Assembly (NCBI GenBank): GCA_035315065.1
Contig: DATFYM010000119.1
Coordinates: forward strand, 1 to 27,720
Reading direction: 5' to 3'
DNA: 27,720 nt
DNA from: DATFYM01 sp035315065
GTDB taxonomy: Bacteria; Acidobacteriota; Terriglobia; UBA7540
Position 1 is the first letter of the stretch; every line of letters begins with the position of its first letter. Made by a program: the position numbers and the translations under genes. Below are positions 1-8,149 of the stretch, piece by piece. The notes under the pieces were generated by a model that saw only the letters and a list, made by a program, of their open reading frames with translations, searched no databases and was not told where the DNA came from.

Positions 1-12
1 AGGCTGTACCAT
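1..12 (-). CDS. 5' end of an unidentified gene running off the left edge
   Basis: Only four codons (M-V-Q-P) are inside the window, so no function can be given. The start is supported by a strong ribosome binding site: AAGGAGGG on the minus strand (complement of 20-27), seven bases before an ATG at 12-10. A TATAAT hexamer lies further upstream on the same strand. The gene would be transcribed divergently from the iron exporter that begins at 250. Confidence 0.45.
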
Positions 13-79
13 GAGGATGCCCTCCTTTTGGGTTTTCGTGGCGGTTTCGTTCCTACCAGAAACTGTTGCCGCCATGAAG

Positions 80-109
80 ATTATAGGAGGGCTTCCTACT
101 TCTCTCTAA
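80..109 (-). promoter_or_regulatory. Putative sigma-70 promoter for the leftward gene
   Basis: On the minus strand a perfect -10 hexamer TATAAT (85-80) is preceded, after 18 bases, by TTAGAG (109-104), a weak -35. Transcription would start near 73, giving a leader of about 60 bases to the ATG at 12. Seen by eye only. Confidence 0.4.
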
Positions 110-140
110 CTCAAATCAAAAGCTGTTTTGGACAAGAGTG

Positions 141-193
141 AATGATGAATAAAAGACAAGAGCACGACTTGTTCTTGTCTTTTATTCATCATT
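141..193. repeat. Perfect 20-bp inverted repeat upstream of the iron exporter
   Basis: The arm at 141-160 (AATGATGAATAAAAGACAAG) is exactly complementary to 174-193, around a 13-base loop whose edges can pair further. It lies 57 bases before the exporter start, so it may be a cis structure in its leader or a terminator for an upstream transcript. The right arm and the following bases resemble the right half of the repeat at 12234-12315, so the two belong to one family. Confidence 0.85.
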
Positions 194-249
194 CATAATT
201 CATCGTTTCTTCTCCTAGCCACAACCGCAAGCCACTTTTGGAGGAGAGA

Positions 250-1209
250 ATGGCGCGAAAGTTCAAAGACCTTTCGGAGCGTGAGATCCTCGCCTTGGCG
301 ATTAGCCTGGAGGAGGAGGACTCCCGCATCTACGCCGACTTCGCCGAAGGGCTGCGCGAAAGCTATCCGGCTACCGCAAAGATGTTGGAAGAGATGCAAG
401 CGGAAGAATCCGACCACCGCAAGCGTTTGCTCGAGATTTACCGTCAGCGCTTCGGAGAGCATATTCCCCTCATCCGCCGGCACGACGTAAAAGGCTTTGT
501 CACCCGGCGCCCGATCTGGCAAGTGCGGCCGCTTGGCCTGGACGCGGTGCGGAAGCAGGTGGAGATCATGGAGATGGAAACCCTCCGCTTCTACGAGCGC
601 GCCAGCCAGCGAACCACCGACACTTCCACCCGCGAATTGCTTGGGGACCTGGCCGAGGCCGAGCGCCAGCACTACGCGCTGGCTGGAACGCTGGAAGAAA
701 AACACGTGACGCCGGACGTGCGAAAAGCCGAGGAGGCTTCCAAGCGGCGACTGTTCGTTCTGCAGGTGGTCCAGCCTGGTCTGGCGGGCTTGATGGACGG
801 TTCGGTGTCGACGCTCGCGCCCCTGTTCGCCGCCGCTTTTGCCACGCACAAGAGCCACGACGCGTTTCTGGTTGGGCTCGCGGCGTCAGTCGGCGCCGGC
901 ATCTCAATGGGCTTCGCCGAGGCTCTCTCCGACGATGGCTCGCTCACCGGGCGAGGCAAACCAGTGATGCGAGGCGTGGTTGAGGGTCTCATGACCACGG
1001 CAGGCGGTATCGGTCACACCCTGCCGTTTCTCATTCCCAATTTTCGCGTGGCCATCACGGTCGCAGGGATGGTGGTGGCAGCCGAACTCGCGACCATAAG
1101 CTGGGTACGGCACCGCTATATGGACACTCCCTTCCTTTCCGCCGCCTTCCAAGTGGTGGTGGGCGGCGTGCTGGTGTTCCTGACCGGAATCCTGATCGGG
1201 AGTTCGTGA
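250..1209 (+). CDS. mbfA: Membrane-bound ferritin-like iron exporter (Er-VIT1 / MbfA family)
   Basis: This 319-residue protein joins an N-terminal rubrerythrin/ferritin-like four-helix domain (about 1-165) to a C-terminal VIT1/CCC1-type membrane domain (about 180-319). The first half shows the expected di-iron ligand pattern: a Glu-rich helix (SLEEEDSRIY), an E-x-x-H in EEMQAEESDH, a Glu pair in IMEMETLRFYE, and a second E-x-x-H in EAERQHY. The second half has about four or five hydrophobic helices and the family pattern GLMDGSVSTLAP. MbfA proteins in rhizobia export iron across the inner membrane, the ferritin domain acting on the cytosolic side; that role is inferred here. The ATG at 250 is chosen because GGAGGAG lies just before it; a TTG at 238 is in frame but overlaps that site. 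A perfect hairpin lies in the leader, and no Fur or Irr box was recognised. Confidence 0.9.
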   Translation: MARKFKDLSEREILALAISLEEEDSRIYADFAEGLRESYPATAKMLEEMQAEESDHRKRLLEIYRQRFGEHIPLIRRHDVKGFVTRRPIWQVRPLGLDAVRKQVEIMEMETLRFYERASQRTTDTSTRELLGDLAEAERQHYALAGTLEEKHVTPDVRKAEEASKRRLFVLQVVQPGLAGLMDGSVSTLAPLFAAAFATHKSHDAFLVGLAASVGAGISMGFAEALSDDGSLTGRGKPVMRGVVEGLMTTAGGIGHTLPFLIPNFRVAITVAGMVVAAELATISWVRHRYMDTPFLSAAFQVVVGGVLVFLTGILIGSS

Positions 1210-1660
1210 GGTTTGGCGGGCCACCACAGGGTAGATTGGACCATCATAGGCTGTATGAAAACATTGGGGCTGTCCCCGCGCTTGTCTTTCGACGGCCCTT
1301 GGATGAAGGCAATTAAGCCGAGGTCAGGGGCTCTTTTTCGCCGCCTCACCTCGTGCGGGGTGATTAAGATCACCCGCGAAAGTGATTCGCATCACATCGA
1401 CTTCGCTCGCGGAGCGATACAAGTGCCGTGTTGGTGTTTGTACTTGAGTGGCCTCCCCCTCGCTCGGGCTTCGGATCGGGGCGGGCGGACCGTGCGGGAA
1501 GCTTATTGGGTTCGTCTTTGAGAACCAGACGCTCCCCAAACTGTCCTCGATCCTGACGGGAGGGCGGACATTTTCTTGAGAACGCAGAGCTGATGCACGC
1601 GCTTAGCCGACGGTCAAGCGGGCGGGCATTCGCCGGTCGAAATTCACAGGAGGAAACGCT
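1210..1660. other. 450-bp intergenic region, leader of citrate synthase
   Basis: No convincing gene is present: the longest open frame here (1213-1521) has no family resemblance and no clear ribosome binding site. The region holds two tandem dyads (1358-1395) listed separately, a small hairpin TCGCT-cgcgg-AGCGA near 1404-1418, and the AGGAGG site that starts citrate synthase. Confidence 0.6.
1358..1395. promoter_or_regulatory. Two tandem Crp/Fnr-like dyads upstream of citrate synthase
   Basis: Two dyads share the core GTGAT-N4-ATCAC. The first, GGGTGATtaagATCACCC (1358-1375), is a perfect 7-bp dyad. The second, GTGATtcgcATCAC (1382-1395), is a perfect 5-bp dyad. Their centres are 22 bp apart, two helical turns, so dimers would sit on the same face. 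The core resembles FNR (TTGAT-N4-ATCAA) and CRP (TGTGA-N6-TCACA) sites. A poor -10 (GATACA, 1416-1421) would place the dyads near -41 and -63, the usual activator positions. The binding protein is not known. Confidence 0.5.
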
Positions 1661-2974
<1,314 letters not shown>

Positions 2975-3005
2975 GCTGAGTCTTGCTTCCCCTTTGGCGC
3001 TCGGT

Positions 3006-5081
3006 ATGAAAGCGGGGTTCGGGATTCGCAAAGAAGACGGGACTGGGGACTCGGGGCTCGGGACTCGCAGACCGCGATTCTCGGTTGCTGGCTCTCTTCT
3101 TCTGTTTTCTCCGCGAATCCCGATTCCCGAGCCCCGAGTCCCGGCTCTTCTGCGAATCCCGATTCCCGAATCCCGAACCCCGTTTGCCGGAATTGGGGCA
3201 CTCTCGGTCTTCCTGCTTGCCACCGCTTGTGCGGGCGCCGCCTCCTCGGGGCGGAGATCCGGGACGGATGCCTGGCAACCCGCATCGCGATACCTTGAAC
3301 AGCATCCCGCCCGCTACAAGGGAATCTCCCGCACCTCGTTCTATCTCACCATGCGTGACGGGGTGAAGATCGCCGTCGACCTGAGCGTGCCAGGAGAACT
3401 GAAAGCGGGAGAGAAGATTCCGACCATTATCCGTCAGACGCGCTACTACCGATCGTTTGACCTGGGCCCATTGCTCCGCTTCTTTACCCGGAATTGGCCG
3501 AGCGCTCAGAAGGTGTTCGTGGCGCGCGGGTATGCATGGATGGACGTGGATGTCCGTGGAACGGGTGCATCTTTTGGACGGTGGCCCTACCCCTGGTCGC
3601 CCGACGAAATCCGGGATGGTGCGGAGGTGGTGAACTGGATCGTCCGCCAGCCGTGGTCGAACGGAAAAGTGGGAGCAATGGGAATGTCCTATGACGGCGG
3701 CTCCGCCGAGTTCCTGCTCGTCAACCGGCATCCGGCGGTCAAAGCGGTCTCGACCGCGTTCAGCTTTTTCGACGCGTACACGGACATCGCTTATCCGGGA
3801 GGGATTCCCTTGAATTCCTTCATCACCGTTTGGCAGAATCTCGATCGGGCCCTGGACACCGACTACCTCCCGAGTATCAGGGCCTTCATGCCGAGGATCG
3901 CTCGGTCTTCCTATCGTGGAGTGCGACCTGTCGATAGTGACGTCGATCGATCGATGCTCGGCCAGGCCATTCGGGAACACGACTACAACCTCGACGTCGC
4001 CGCCATGGCGCGTCAGATCACTTATCGCGACGACGCGCCGTGGCCTCCTGGAGTATCGATCGATGCCTTCAGCCCGTTCGCCCACGCTTCCGAGATCAGT
4101 GCGTCAGGGACGGCCATGGTTCTGGTGGACGGATGGTTTGACGCCGCATTCCAGAACGCGGCCATCAACTGCTATCTTACGTTGAAGAACCCGGTCAGGC
4201 TTATCCTGGGGCCGTGGAATCACGGCGGATGGAACGACGCCAGCCCCTTCAGCCGTTCCTGGCGCTCCGCGTTCGACCTTAACGCGGAGTTACTCCGGTT
4301 CTTCGACTACCAGCTTGGCGGTGGAGATGATGGGACATCGAGCGAGCAGTCAGTTCTCTACTTCACGATGGGTGAAGAGAAGTGGAAGTCCGCGGTTCGA
4401 TGGCCTCCACCCGGAACTCACACCGTCAGCCTATACCTGGATCAAGGTCACCGGCTCAGCAGGGAGAAGCCAACGGCAGCCGAAGCTAGCGACGGCTACG
4501 TTGTCGACCTGACCCACGGTACCGGTCGGACTTCGAGATGGGATCTCGGCGCCCAGGTGATTTACCCGGACCGGCGACAGGCCGACGAGAAGTTGCTCTG
4601 CTACACCTCCGCGCCCTTGGAGGCGGACACCGAAGTGACCGGGCATCCGGCGGTGACTCTCTTTGTCAGTTCCACGGCCGCCGACGCCGAGTTCTTTAGT
4701 TATCTTGAAGACGTTGATCCGCAGGGGCGGGTGGCGTATGTCACCGAGGGCGAACTGCGAGGCATCGACCGAAGGCTGGGTGGCGGACCGCCTCCGTATC
4801 GCCAACTCGGAGTCTGGCATTCGTTCCAGCGCCGAAATTCCATGCCTCTCGTGCCCGGCGAAATAACCGAAGTCCAGTTCGCAATCCTGCCGACGTCCTA
4901 TCTGTTTAAGCGAGGACACTCCATCCGGCTGGCATTGGCGGGAGCTGACAAAGACCACTTCGCTTTGCCGTCCGGTCCGGTGCCTACCCTAAAGTTCTAC
5001 CGAGACAGTAGCCATGCTTCTCGGGTCGAACTGCCGGTGATGAAGAAGGAGTCAGGAGACAGGAGTCAGGAGCCAGAATGA
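3006..5081 (+). CDS. Exported CocE/NonD-family alpha/beta hydrolase (X-Pro dipeptidyl-peptidase S15 type)
   Basis: Counting residues from the in-frame TTG at 2994 (four before the ATG at 3006), the S15/CocE triad is visible: Ser232 in GMSYDG, Asp383 in DGWFDAAF and His410 in GPWNHGG. After the hydrolase domain comes the beta-rich C-terminal domain usual for CocE/NonD esterases and X-Pro peptidases (about 450-680). Substrates in this family are esters, acylated compounds or peptides; the substrate here is unknown. A hydrophobic stretch ending LLATACAGAAS (about residues 66-84) looks like a secretion or lipoprotein signal, but it is preceded by about 60 residues encoded by an inverted repeat. 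No ATG, GTG or TTG lies between that repeat and the conserved domain, so translation must cross the repeat. The last nine residues (SGDRSQEPE) also come from repeat DNA. The stop overlaps the next start as ATGA. Confidence 0.85.
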   Translation: MKAGFGIRKEDGTGDSGLGTRRPRFSVAGSLLLFSPRIPIPEPRVPALLRIPIPESRTPFAGIGALSVFLLATACAGAASSGRRSGTDAWQPASRYLEQHPARYKGISRTSFYLTMRDGVKIAVDLSVPGELKAGEKIPTIIRQTRYYRSFDLGPLLRFFTRNWPSAQKVFVARGYAWMDVDVRGTGASFGRWPYPWSPDEIRDGAEVVNWIVRQPWSNGKVGAMGMSYDGGSAEFLLVNRHPAVKAVSTAFSFFDAYTDIAYPGGIPLNSFITVWQNLDRALDTDYLPSIRAFMPRIARSSYRGVRPVDSDVDRSMLGQAIREHDYNLDVAAMARQITYRDDAPWPPGVSIDAFSPFAHASEISASGTAMVLVDGWFDAAFQNAAINCYLTLKNPVRLILGPWNHGGWNDASPFSRSWRSAFDLNAELLRFFDYQLGGGDDGTSSEQSVLYFTMGEEKWKSAVRWPPPGTHTVSLYLDQGHRLSREKPTAAEASDGYVVDLTHGTGRTSRWDLGAQVIYPDRRQADEKLLCYTSAPLEADTEVTGHPAVTLFVSSTAADAEFFSYLEDVDPQGRVAYVTEGELRGIDRRLGGGPPPYRQLGVWHSFQRRNSMPLVPGEITEVQFAILPTSYLFKRGHSIRLALAGADKDHFALPSGPVPTLKFYRDSSHASRVELPVMKKESGDRSQEPE
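3012..3183. repeat. Inverted repeat built from GGATTCGGGA/TCCCGATTCCCGA units
   Basis: The left arm (3012-3070) contains GGGGTTCGGGATTCGC and GGGACTCGGGGCTCGGGACT. The right arm (3111-3183) contains the complementary units CGAATCCCGATTCCCGA twice, ending TCCCGAACCCCG. It sits directly after citrate synthase and could act as its terminator, but it also lies inside the open frame of the next gene and supplies most of its first 60 codons. Confidence 0.8.
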
Positions 5082-5090
5082 AGAGAATAC
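5046..5090. repeat. GTCAGGAG repeat at the CocE-antitoxin junction
   Basis: The stretch contains GGAGTCAGGAGACAGGAG followed by TCAGGAGCCAGAATGAAGA. It matches the left arm of the repeat at 24059-24093 over about 35-40 bases with few differences. Here it encodes the end of the CocE-type protein and holds the start codon of the next gene. No complementary right arm was found nearby, so it looks like half of the inverted repeat seen at 24059-24160. Confidence 0.7.
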
Positions 5091-5419
5091 AGTCGAGGGA
5101 TCGTAAGAACGGATTGCCGCCCGTACATCCCGGCGAGATTCTCAGGGAAGACATTCTTCCCGAGGTCGGCCTGTCCGTCACCGCAGCCGCGAAAGCGCTT
5201 GGCGTCTCGCGCCAGATGCTTCACGACATTCTGGCCGAGCGGAGGCCTCTGTCAGCGATCATGTGCCTGAAGGTCTCCCGTCTGCTGGGCAGCACTCCCG
5301 AATTCTGGATGCGCTTGCAAGCAGCGTACGACCTGAAGAAGGCAGCCCAAAACAAAAAGGTCATGGAACGCGTCGCGCAGATCGTGTCGGTGCACCAACA
5401 AGCAGAAGTCCATGCCTGA
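5078..5419 (+). CDS. HigA-family XRE antitoxin, no cognate toxin seen
   Basis: The 113-residue protein has the HigA hallmark HPGEILREDILPEVGLS followed by a helix-turn-helix (AAAKALGVSRQMLHDIL, about residues 43-60) and the LLGSTPEFWMRLQ segment of this family. HigA antitoxins bind DNA and neutralise the RNase HigB, normally encoded just upstream. Here the upstream gene is a hydrolase and no HigB-like frame lies on either side, so this may be an orphan regulator. The start ATG overlaps the hydrolase stop by four bases and lies within a GTCAGGAG repeat. The first dozen residues (KRIQSRDRKNGL) are outside the family core. Confidence 0.88.
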   Translation: MKRIQSRDRKNGLPPVHPGEILREDILPEVGLSVTAAAKALGVSRQMLHDILAERRPLSAIMCLKVSRLLGSTPEFWMRLQAAYDLKKAAQNKKVMERVAQIVSVHQQAEVHA

Positions 5420-5552
5420 CTATTTGCACGCGCGAATGCCCGATCGCGCCTTACTGTGGGGCTCGGCGATCCTGGTTGTCATCGGCGTAGCCCTGATCGT
5501 GCTGGCTCCGGCCAAGCAATCCGTCGAGCGGGTATCGGCACCTGGTTCCTAG
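5412..5552 (+). CDS. Small single-span membrane protein (46 residues)
   Basis: The frame starts at an ATG overlapping the end of the HigA-like gene by eight bases and runs 46 codons to TAG. It encodes a short polar head (MPDYLHARMPDR), one clear hydrophobic segment of about 20 residues (ALLWGSAILVVIGVALIVLA, residues 13-32) and a short tail with Lys and Arg. The overlap and the clean membrane helix favour a real translated ORF coupled to the antitoxin gene. It does not look like HigB. Type I-like membrane toxins and small stress proteins have this shape, but no family is recognised. Confidence 0.45.
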   Translation: MPDYLHARMPDRALLWGSAILVVIGVALIVLAPAKQSVERVSAPGS

Positions 5553-5719
5553 CGCGCACTCCGGGAAAATGTCGGCCCCGGCATCCCGATCCTGATGGCT
5601 GGCGCTAGGCATACCCCTGCCTGTAATAATCCGCTTTGCCCTGCGTCTTTACCTATGAAACCCACTGGCGTTGCTTTGCGACCCAGCAAAGGGTGCCGGA
5701 GAGAGGAGTTCTTTGGAAT

Positions 5720-6730
5720 ATGAAACCAGTCGTGATTCTGGCATTCATGCTGCTGTCGCTTCAATGCGGCTCTACCATGTCAGTAGTCGCCCAGGTAGCC
5801 CCGTCAGTTACTCAATCCCCTGAAATCACGTTCCACAGCTCATCCAATCTGGTCCTGGTTGATGTGATCGCCCTGAATGCAAAGAATGGCCTTCCCGACA
5901 AAACTTTGAAGCGCGGCGATTTACAAATCTTTGACAACGGTCATCCGGTTTCGATCGAAACGTTTGACAGCGGGACTACAACTCGGCCCCTCGCCCTTTG
6001 GTTTGTTGTGCAATGCAGCATGCAGGACTACGACTCGCAGGGTTCGGGCTTGTTTCGAGGACGAATCAGTCTTTTCATCCCCGCTCTCGAGAATCTGGGA
6101 AAACAAGATACGGTGGCCGTCGCTCACTGGTGTGACAACGGTGATTCAAAACTCGACCTGCTACCGACGAGCAACGTCGAGGCGGCGGCCACGTCCTTGG
6201 AGCATGTGCTCGCGCCAACTTTCGACCCCAACAACCACGATAGGCCAGGCGAGCTTGCGCTGCAAAAGACTCTGCAACTCATCGTTGATATTACGCGCCC
6301 GTCAAAACCCGAACCACTGCCCGTGGTGATCTTTCTCTATGGAGACTGGAGTGGAATGGACAGATCGGAGGCCGATCACTTCATTGATGAGCTCCTGGGA
6401 ACCTCGGCCATAGCCTATGGCCTGAAGGACCGCCGATCCCCGCATATGTGGTTTCCGTTGCCCGGCGAACAGAAGGAAATTGCGCATTACATTGCAACCC
6501 AGACCGGGGGCCAATACTTGGAGGTAACGCCCGAAACATACGCAACCGGCCTGGAAGAGATCCTGCGACAGCTCCATTTCCGCTACGAGCTGGGATTCCA
6601 GCCAGAAACGATGGACGGCAAGCGTCATCAGCTCCGTGTGAAACTGGTCAATGCGGTAAAGAACCGGCACAAAGGAGTGCGTCTGAGATACCGCGCCGCC
6701 TTTGTTCCGATCAGCCATGGGATCAGGTAG
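5720..6730 (+). CDS. Secreted VWFA-related acidobacterial protein
   Basis: This 336-residue protein starts with a signal peptide (MKPVVILAFMLLSLQCG, possible cleavage after SVVA near residue 25). The body shows the pattern of the VWFA-related domain abundant in Acidobacteria: VLVDVIALNAKNG, then LKRGDLQIFDNGHPVSIETFD, then a Rossmann-like region with Trp-Phe-Val-Val in place of the usual D-x-S-x-S, and near the end YELGFQP and the basic RLRYRAAF. The MIDAS metal site therefore looks degenerate (FVVQCSMQD). Proteins of this family are exported and of unknown role, perhaps adhesion or complex assembly. The ATG at 5720 is preferred over an in-frame upstream start because GGAGAGAGGAG lies before it and the signal peptide begins there. 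A hairpin follows the stop. Confidence 0.85.
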   Translation: MKPVVILAFMLLSLQCGSTMSVVAQVAPSVTQSPEITFHSSSNLVLVDVIALNAKNGLPDKTLKRGDLQIFDNGHPVSIETFDSGTTTRPLALWFVVQCSMQDYDSQGSGLFRGRISLFIPALENLGKQDTVAVAHWCDNGDSKLDLLPTSNVEAAATSLEHVLAPTFDPNNHDRPGELALQKTLQLIVDITRPSKPEPLPVVIFLYGDWSGMDRSEADHFIDELLGTSAIAYGLKDRRSPHMWFPLPGEQKEIAHYIATQTGGQYLEVTPETYATGLEEILRQLHFRYELGFQPETMDGKRHQLRVKLVNAVKNRHKGVRLRYRAAFVPISHGIR

Positions 6731-6775
6731 TCTTGCCCAGGGCCTCGGCAACGCGGATGAGACAATCGAGGGTGG

Positions 6776-6800
6776 GCGCTATCAGGACCTAAGATAGCGC
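6776..6800 (+). terminator. Hairpin downstream of the VWFA gene
   Basis: GCGCTATC (6776-6783) pairs perfectly with GATAGCGC (6793-6800) around a nine-base loop, 46 bases after the stop. There is no T tract, so it may be a transcript-end stabiliser rather than an intrinsic terminator. Confidence 0.4.
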
Positions 6801-6810
6801 TCGGATCGCC

Positions 6811-7090
6811 CGGCTCGCGCAGAGTGCAACTCTGCGATCCACCTTTACGCTTTGTTTGGCTGAAATGCCCCCCTCGAGTCAGGTGAGCCCGGGACCCCCA
6901 CTTTGAGCCCGACTGGTTCTGGTTCATCACTATTCAATACGTACCGCCGCCTGAAGCTCGTGGACAGCGCCCGCTTTGGCCGGTCTTTGTCGAAGCCTCT
7001 CGCAACTGCGGCGGCGAACCTCATTCTTGCTGATTTGCTGGGGTGCAAACCCAAGCCAACATCGCAGCGCTGCGTTCGGCGCCAGCCCGC
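6811..7090. repeat. MITE-like 280-bp element, copy 1
   Basis: This stretch is clearly homologous to 10447-10720, roughly three quarters identical by eye with short indels throughout. The left end (6813-6839) carries the palindrome CGCAGAGTgcaACTCTGCG. The right end (7060-7086) is a decayed version of the inverted terminal repeat. It lies between the VWFA gene and the end of the toxin-antitoxin operon. Shared interior blocks include GAGTCAGGTGAGCCC, CGCCTGAAGCTC and CCTCTCGCAACTGCGGCGGC. Open frames over it are not conserved between the copies because indels shift the frame, so it is non-coding. Confidence 0.85.
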
Positions 7091-7122
7091 GATTTAGGCC
7101 CGATCGTGAAGCCGGGGAATCT

Positions 7123-7485
7123 CTACGCGCTGAAAGGGAGTTCGAGAGAGATCGATTCATAGGGTACTTCCGGCCGGACCCGTCCGCGCTGCCCACGATG
7201 AAGCCGCACGAAACCATAGTGCTCCATCGTCTTCAAGGTTCGGGACAGATTGGACGCCTTGCGCCCGGTACGCCCGGCCAGCTCCTGAAGTGAAACCGGA
7301 TTCGTCGTCGCGATCGTCGCGAGCAAAGCACGGTTCTTGTTTGATAAGACCTTCGCAAAACTCTCCGTCGAGGTAAACCATACCTTGGGATCTCGCGGTT
7401 TCGGCTTGATCTCGCCCCGCGCGATCGCCATCGTCCGCGCCTTCATGTCCTTGTAGGAAGCGATTCCGATTCTAAGGGTCTTCAT
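7123..7485 (-). CDS. tumA: TumA-like antitoxin (HVO_A0114-type HTH DNA-binding protein)
   Basis: The 120-residue protein has an N-terminal region (MKTLRIGIASYKDMKARTMA) followed by a winged helix-turn-helix: LLATIATTNPVSLQELAG, then RTGRKASNLSRTLKTMEHYG, then FVRLHRGQRGRVRPEVPY. This layout is that of the HVO_A0114 family of putative DNA-binding proteins, which occur as antitoxins beside TumE (DUF6516) toxins. It would bind both the toxin and the operon promoter. It overlaps the toxin gene by four bases (ATGA), so translation is probably coupled and the pair forms one operon with the toxin first. The start ATG is fixed by that overlap. Confidence 0.8.
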   Translation of the reverse strand: MKTLRIGIASYKDMKARTMAIARGEIKPKPRDPKVWFTSTESFAKVLSNKNRALLATIATTNPVSLQELAGRTGRKASNLSRTLKTMEHYGFVRLHRGQRGRVRPEVPYESISLELPFSA

Positions 7486-7847
7486 GGCACAATTCCTTTC
7501 TCGCGGAGGACCGCGTCAACTGTTGACCAGAAGTCGGCGAGCAGAGTCCACGCGTCTTTGTACTCGTACGGGCGCACCGCGTTCAGCCGGTGCTTGTGAT
7601 CGAAGGTCGAGCCGATTTTCGCGCCCGGACCCGAACCGCCCTTCACCGGATGTGCGTTGTCAAATCCCATTAAACGTTCGCCATCAGGACGGTGCAGCGT
7701 CAGCGAGTAGTCAAGGCCGTGAGGCTTCGCCTCGCTCGCCGGAACTCGGCGGACAGCGAACCGGACCCAGTACCTGGTCTCCGGGTCGATGACCAATACC
7801 TGCCCGTCGAGTTCGAGCAGGGCGTCCAGGGACGGATCACGCTCCAC
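7482..7847 (-). CDS. tumE: TumE-family (DUF6516) toxin
   Basis: The 121-residue protein matches the TumE toxin pattern: LDGQVLVIDPETRYWVRF, a GLDYSLTLHRPDGERLMGFDN strand-rich core, a conserved charged DHKH, and the closing YEYKDAWTLLADFW. TumE proteins are toxins of type II systems paired with an HTH antitoxin encoded next to them, as here. The biochemical target is not settled from sequence. The start is a GTG at 7847, and no ribosome binding site precedes it. The bases just upstream instead form overlapping GATAAT boxes, so the message may be leaderless. A codon farther upstream in frame was not found. Confidence 0.78.
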   Translation of the reverse strand: MERDPSLDALLELDGQVLVIDPETRYWVRFAVRRVPASEAKPHGLDYSLTLHRPDGERLMGFDNAHPVKGGSGPGAKIGSTFDHKHRLNAVRPYEYKDAWTLLADFWSTVDAVLREKGIVP

Positions 7848-7850
7848 TAA

Positions 7851-7873
7851 TTATCATTATCACAGACTGATAA
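7851..7873 (-). promoter_or_regulatory. Operator/promoter-like site of the tumE-tumA operon
   Basis: TTATCA (7851-7856) is repeated at 7857-7862, followed by the inverted copy TGATAA at 7868-7873, giving TTATCAcagacTGATAA. On the minus strand this reads as two overlapping GATAAT -10-like boxes ending three and nine bases before the toxin GTG. A dyad overlapping the -10 region is the usual arrangement for antitoxin autoregulation. No strong -35 was found. Confidence 0.55.
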
Positions 7874-7980
7874 GGAAGTCATCCAACGGAAACTTGCCCT
7901 ATCGGCCAACCCGTCCCCGCCGGCTTCGAGTTTACATTCTAGGTCGCACCTCCAACGGAGAACAGTGCATTGGAGAGCGT

Positions 7981-8023
7981 AGACCCAAGCAAAGATCGAG
8001 AGCTCCGCTCTGCGCCAGCCTGC
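7981..8023. repeat. Solo right end of the MITE-like element
   Basis: The bases 7981-8023 match the right end of copies 1 and 2: ACCCAAGCAAAGATCG, then a slightly decayed palindrome, then CTCTGCGCCAGCCTGCC. No left end or interior is present nearby, so this is a remnant. It lies about 130 bases before the tyrosinase start. The rest of the 7874-8149 gap shows no gene. Confidence 0.65.
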
Positions 8024-8149
8024 CGAGAGCACCTCACACTGAAAACTTGACTCACAGTTGCATTCAGGGACGGCCAAGTGTACGTTATCGATTATTGGAC
8101 AGTTGGAAAAGGAGATTCGGTTAACGAAACCAGGAATAGGAGGCCCACC

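Noticed and set aside
1213..1521. 102-residue open frame after mbfA
   Set aside because: No ribosome binding site, no family look, and it runs through the dyad region.
5412..5552. HigB toxin partner for the HigA-like gene
   Set aside because: The frame is a single membrane helix with no HigB fold or RNase residues.
6845..7054. Peptide with MRFAAAVARGF in repeat copy 1 (and in 10394-10687 of copy 2)
   Set aside because: The two copies share this peptide only locally; indels put the rest in different frames, so the element is not kept as coding.
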